Source: BOG-1112 sp964635325 (GTDB lineage Bacteria > Bdellovibrionota_B > Oligoflexia > Oligoflexales > Bog-1112). From it: a stretch of DNA of 64,000 nucleotides. Positions 61,725 to 64,000 of this stretch are shown piece by piece; positions within the stretch are counted from its first letter, which is position 1; every line of letters begins with the position of its first letter. Where the stretch lies: positions 1 to 64,000 of the forward strand of contig CAZWOL010000005.1 in NCBI GenBank assembly GCA_964635325.1, read 5' to 3'. The translations under genes were made by a program, and so were the position numbers. Below the pieces are notes generated by a model. It saw only the letters and a program-made list of their open reading frames with translations, searched no databases and was not told the DNA's origin.

Positions 61725-62702
61725 ATGACTCAGACTTTTGCTCATCCTTTTTTCTTACTGTTATTGCTTTTCCTTATTCCCATGAGCTATTGGGAATTTG
61801 GTCGCAAACCCACGGCAATGATTTTTCCTTCTCTGAAATTTTTTACATCCACTACCAAGTGGCAGCTACTCTATCGTCTTTCATTTTTCCTACGAGCGCT
61901 TGCGCTGATTTTTCTTAGCCTTGCACTTGCGCGTCCACAGACAGGACGTAGTCAGTCTAAGCAGCGTTCTGAGGGTATCGACATCATGCTTGTGGCAGAT
62001 GCTTCGGGAAGCATGAACGCCTTAGATTTTATTATCGAGGGCAAGCGACAGAATCGATTGTCGGTAGTTGAAAAAGCGATGGAAGACTTTGTCCAATCAC
62101 GTGTGAACGACCGGATTGGTTTGGTTGTATTCGGTACCTACGCTTATGCATTGTGTCCACTAACATTGGATCATGATGTTGTGCAACAGTATATCGATAC
62201 GATGAAAGTTGCGATGGCGGGTCAGGAAACGGCAATTGGAGATGCGATCGGAGTTGCTAGCAATCGTCTGAAGGATATTCCAGCAAAAAGCAAGGTCATG
62301 ATCCTCCTGACAGACGGAGAAAGCGACGCAGGTAAGCTCGACCCACGTGAGGCAGCCCAAGCAGCCAAAGCGGTTGGTATCAAAATCTACACTGTTGGGG
62401 TTGGTAGCGAAGGTATGGTCCCCATTCAAACACCATACGGTTATCAGCAAGTGCGTTTGCCGATCGATGAAGCTTTGTTGAAAGACATAGCGGATATGAC
62501 AGGTGGTCGCTATTTTCGAGCCTCAGATACCGACACTCTCTTCGCAATTTACAGAACCATTGATTCTCTCGAAAAGACAGTCGTCGATACGGATGTTTAC
62601 TATCATTATGACGAAAAATACGCATTTTTGTTATGGCCTGTCTTAGTTTTGCTCTTGCTTGAACTCTTACTACGCACAACTCGTTTTCGAAGGTTACCCT
62701 AA
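61725..62702 (+). CDS. batA: BatA-like VWA membrane protein
   Basis: About 325 residues from ATG 61725. N-terminal and middle hydrophobic segments flank a von Willebrand A domain with MIDAS 'MLVADASGSMNALD', 'GLVVFGTYAYALCPL', 'VMILLTDGESDAGKLDP', and a C-terminal helix 'YAFLLWPVLVLLLLELLLRT'. BatA proteins face the periplasm and are linked to stress tolerance and envelope quality control. An upstream GTG at 61710 is in frame but less likely. The BatB gene overlaps the stop by one base. Confidence 0.9.
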   Translation: MTQTFAHPFFLLLLLFLIPMSYWEFGRKPTAMIFPSLKFFTSTTKWQLLYRLSFFLRALALIFLSLALARPQTGRSQSKQRSEGIDIMLVADASGSMNALDFIIEGKRQNRLSVVEKAMEDFVQSRVNDRIGLVVFGTYAYALCPLTLDHDVVQQYIDTMKVAMAGQETAIGDAIGVASNRLKDIPAKSKVMILLTDGESDAGKLDPREAAQAAKAVGIKIYTVGVGSEGMVPIQTPYGYQQVRLPIDEALLKDIADMTGGRYFRASDTDTLFAIYRTIDSLEKTVVDTDVYYHYDEKYAFLLWPVLVLLLLELLLRTTRFRRLP

Positions 62703-64000
62703 TGGACTTTGCCTATAGCAAGCTCCTCCTCCTTTTGTGGTTGGTTCCGATCGCTCTATTACTTGTTGTACTCGAGATGAGACATGCTCGTCAGCGTATG
62801 CAGTCCTTTGCTGCGACGCGATTGAGTGAGCTGATGACGGGTGTGTGGAGTGCGCCACGTTTGCTTATCAAAAGCCTACTGGTGATTCTAAGCCTTGCCT
62901 TCGTTATCTTAGCGCTAGCGCGACCACGTTGGGGCTTTGAGTGGAGAGATCTACCACGAGGCGGAACAGACATTGTCATTGCATTGGATCTTTCCTCATC
63001 GATGATGGCAACGGACATCAGTCCCAATCGTCTAGAACGTGCAAAACGTGAGATCATAGACCTTCTTGGACTACTCAAAGGTGATCGTATTGGGATTGTT
63101 GCGTTTGCAGGGGTGTCTTTTGTCTATACACCTCTTACTGTTGACTACCGACTTGCAGATATGTTCATCAAGCAGCTTGATATCAAGATGATGCCTGTTC
63201 AAGGGACAGCGATTGGAGAGGCCCTTAAGCAGAGTATAGAAGCATTAGAAAAAGCATCGAGTTCCGATACGCAGGGCAAAGCCATTATCTTGATTACAGA
63301 TGGTGAGGATCAGGGGACCGAAGCTCTTGCTGCAGCAAAGCAAGCCAAAGAAAAGGGCGTGCGCATCTTTACAGTCGGTATTGGTTCCGAAGCAGGTGCT
63401 CCGATTCCTATGCCTGACGGAGGGTTTAAGAAAGATAAAGCTGGGAACATCATTGTTTCTAAGATTGATGAAAAAACTCTGCAGGCCATTGCAGCAGAGA
63501 GTGGTGGTGCGTATGTGCGTTCTAGTTCGGGAAACCTCGATCTTGACTTGATCTACCAAAACATTCGAGGTTCGGGTCACGAACGAGAAGGTGAGTTGAG
63601 TCGTCAGAAAATTTGGCATGAACGCTTCCAGATTTTTCTTGTTCTAGCGTTTATTCTTTTGCTTATCGAATTTTTTCTGAGAAGCTCACGCCCTAAAAAG
63701 ACTCGACCTTGGTGGACCAAAGAAAGTTTGGTGGTGTTGTTTGGTCTTGCTTTCTTAGCTCCCCAACTTAAGGCGAGTGACCAACGAGATGGTCAGAAGG
63801 CTTTTGAAAAAAAAGATTATAAGACTGCGACCGAAAAATTCCTCAATGCTGAAATACGTGATCCAAACACATTGCAGCATGCATACAACCGTGCGGTGAG
63901 TCAGTACCATGATTCTCAGTTTAAAGAAGCTGTTGAGGGTTTTGCGAAGGCAGCCCAATCTCCTGACAAAAGTTTAGCTCAAAGATCCTTCTACAATTTG
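62702..64000 (+). CDS. batB: BatB-like VWA protein with C-terminal TPR (BatC-like) region, partial
   Basis: At least 433 residues, still open at the window end. N-terminal helices (about 7-25 and 58-75) precede a VWA domain with MIDAS 'VIALDLSSSMMATDISP', 'GIVAFAGVSFVYTPLT', 'AIILITDGEDQGTEAL' and 'IFTVGIGSEAGAPIPMP'. A membrane helix follows (about 317-333), then a second export-like segment ('LVVLFGLAFLAPQLKAS') and TPR-like repeats ('GQKAFEKKDYKTATEKFLNA', 'NRAVSQYHDSQFKEAVEGF'). This looks like BatB and BatC joined in one chain. The gene starts at ATG 62702 inside the batA stop. Confidence 0.88.
   Translation, partial: MDFAYSKLLLLLWLVPIALLLVVLEMRHARQRMQSFAATRLSELMTGVWSAPRLLIKSLLVILSLAFVILALARPRWGFEWRDLPRGGTDIVIALDLSSSMMATDISPNRLERAKREIIDLLGLLKGDRIGIVAFAGVSFVYTPLTVDYRLADMFIKQLDIKMMPVQGTAIGEALKQSIEALEKASSSDTQGKAIILITDGEDQGTEALAAAKQAKEKGVRIFTVGIGSEAGAPIPMPDGGFKKDKAGNIIVSKIDEKTLQAIAAESGGAYVRSSSGNLDLDLIYQNIRGSGHEREGELSRQKIWHERFQIFLVLAFILLLIEFFLRSSRPKKTRPWWTKESLVVLFGLAFLAPQLKASDQRDGQKAFEKKDYKTATEKFLNAEIRDPNTLQHAYNRAVSQYHDSQFKEAVEGFAKAAQSPDKSLAQRSFYNL

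Noticed and set aside
1..64000. CRISPR arrays, tRNA or rRNA genes
   Set aside because: No regularly spaced direct repeats and no cloverleaf-like sequence were found in the intergenic gaps when reading them; a tRNAscan/Infernal run would settle it.

Overview
The window comes from a diderm bacterium of moderate G+C content. It carries envelope genes (an LpxL-type acyltransferase, a LolC/E-type permease, an MlaF-like ATPase, a TorF-type porin and many Sec or lipoprotein signals) next to housekeeping genes: rplM-rpsI, sucB-lpd-sucA, hemB, ruvC, aat and ribD. Mevalonate-pathway genes (HMG-CoA reductase, mevalonate kinase), a futalosine-type menaquinone gene, a bactofilin and a MoxR-DUF58-Bat operon fit a deltaproteobacterium-like lineage such as Bdellovibrionota/Oligoflexia. 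That placement is an inference; no rRNA or tRNA gene was found in the window to settle it.

Layout. 0-4 kb (minus): a SulP anion transporter whose C-terminus is a CcmM-like gamma-carbonic anhydrase, followed by two overlapping SPFH/stomatin-like genes. 4-10 kb: a PLD-type nuclease, ribD, a dCMP deaminase and a flippase on plus; a lipase-like hydrolase, a fucosyltransferase-like secreted protein and a porin on minus. 10.5-16 kb: an outer-membrane protein with two GT4 glycosyltransferases, then rplM-rpsI with a strong terminator, and a bactofilin. 16-24 kb: the 2-oxoglutarate dehydrogenase genes in the order E2-E3-E1, an SF1 helicase and a methyltransferase. 24-38 kb is accessory and rich in secreted proteins: a GH85 endoglycosidase with a coupled partner, a lipoprotein carrying a complete Ser/Thr kinase domain, gamma-glutamyltransferase, several lipoproteins and a divergent subtilase. 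38-44 kb: an immunity-like gene, LolC/E, Mg-type hemB, ruvC and an NtrC-type regulator. 44-51 kb is a long minus-strand run: HMG-CoA reductase, mevalonate kinase, an MqnE-like radical-SAM protein fused to a cluster-less second copy, DedA, aat and two small membrane proteins. 51-57.7 kb: an MlaF-like ATPase and LpxL, then a ricin-lectin protein, a secreted polymorphic-toxin-like protein and a candidate immunity gene, an AgmX/PglI-type lipoprotein and an IS3 relic. 57.8-64 kb: a NupC transporter and a MoxR-DUF58-DUF4381-BatA-BatB/TPR operon that runs off the window end.

The strongest candidates for under-described systems are (1) the lectin/toxin/immunity operon at 52.8-55.8 kb, (2) the transporter-gamma-carbonic anhydrase fusion with twin SPFH proteins, (3) the MqnE fusion with a dead second barrel, and (4) the lipoprotein kinase beside a GH85 locus. 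Together with the endoglycosidase, these suggest a bacterium that meets eukaryotic cells or competes closely with other bacteria. Non-coding highlights are an interspersed intergenic repeat family (about 18.96, 39.8 and 52.6 kb), a small duplicated gene fragment and a possible Shine-Dalgarno-sequestering hairpin.
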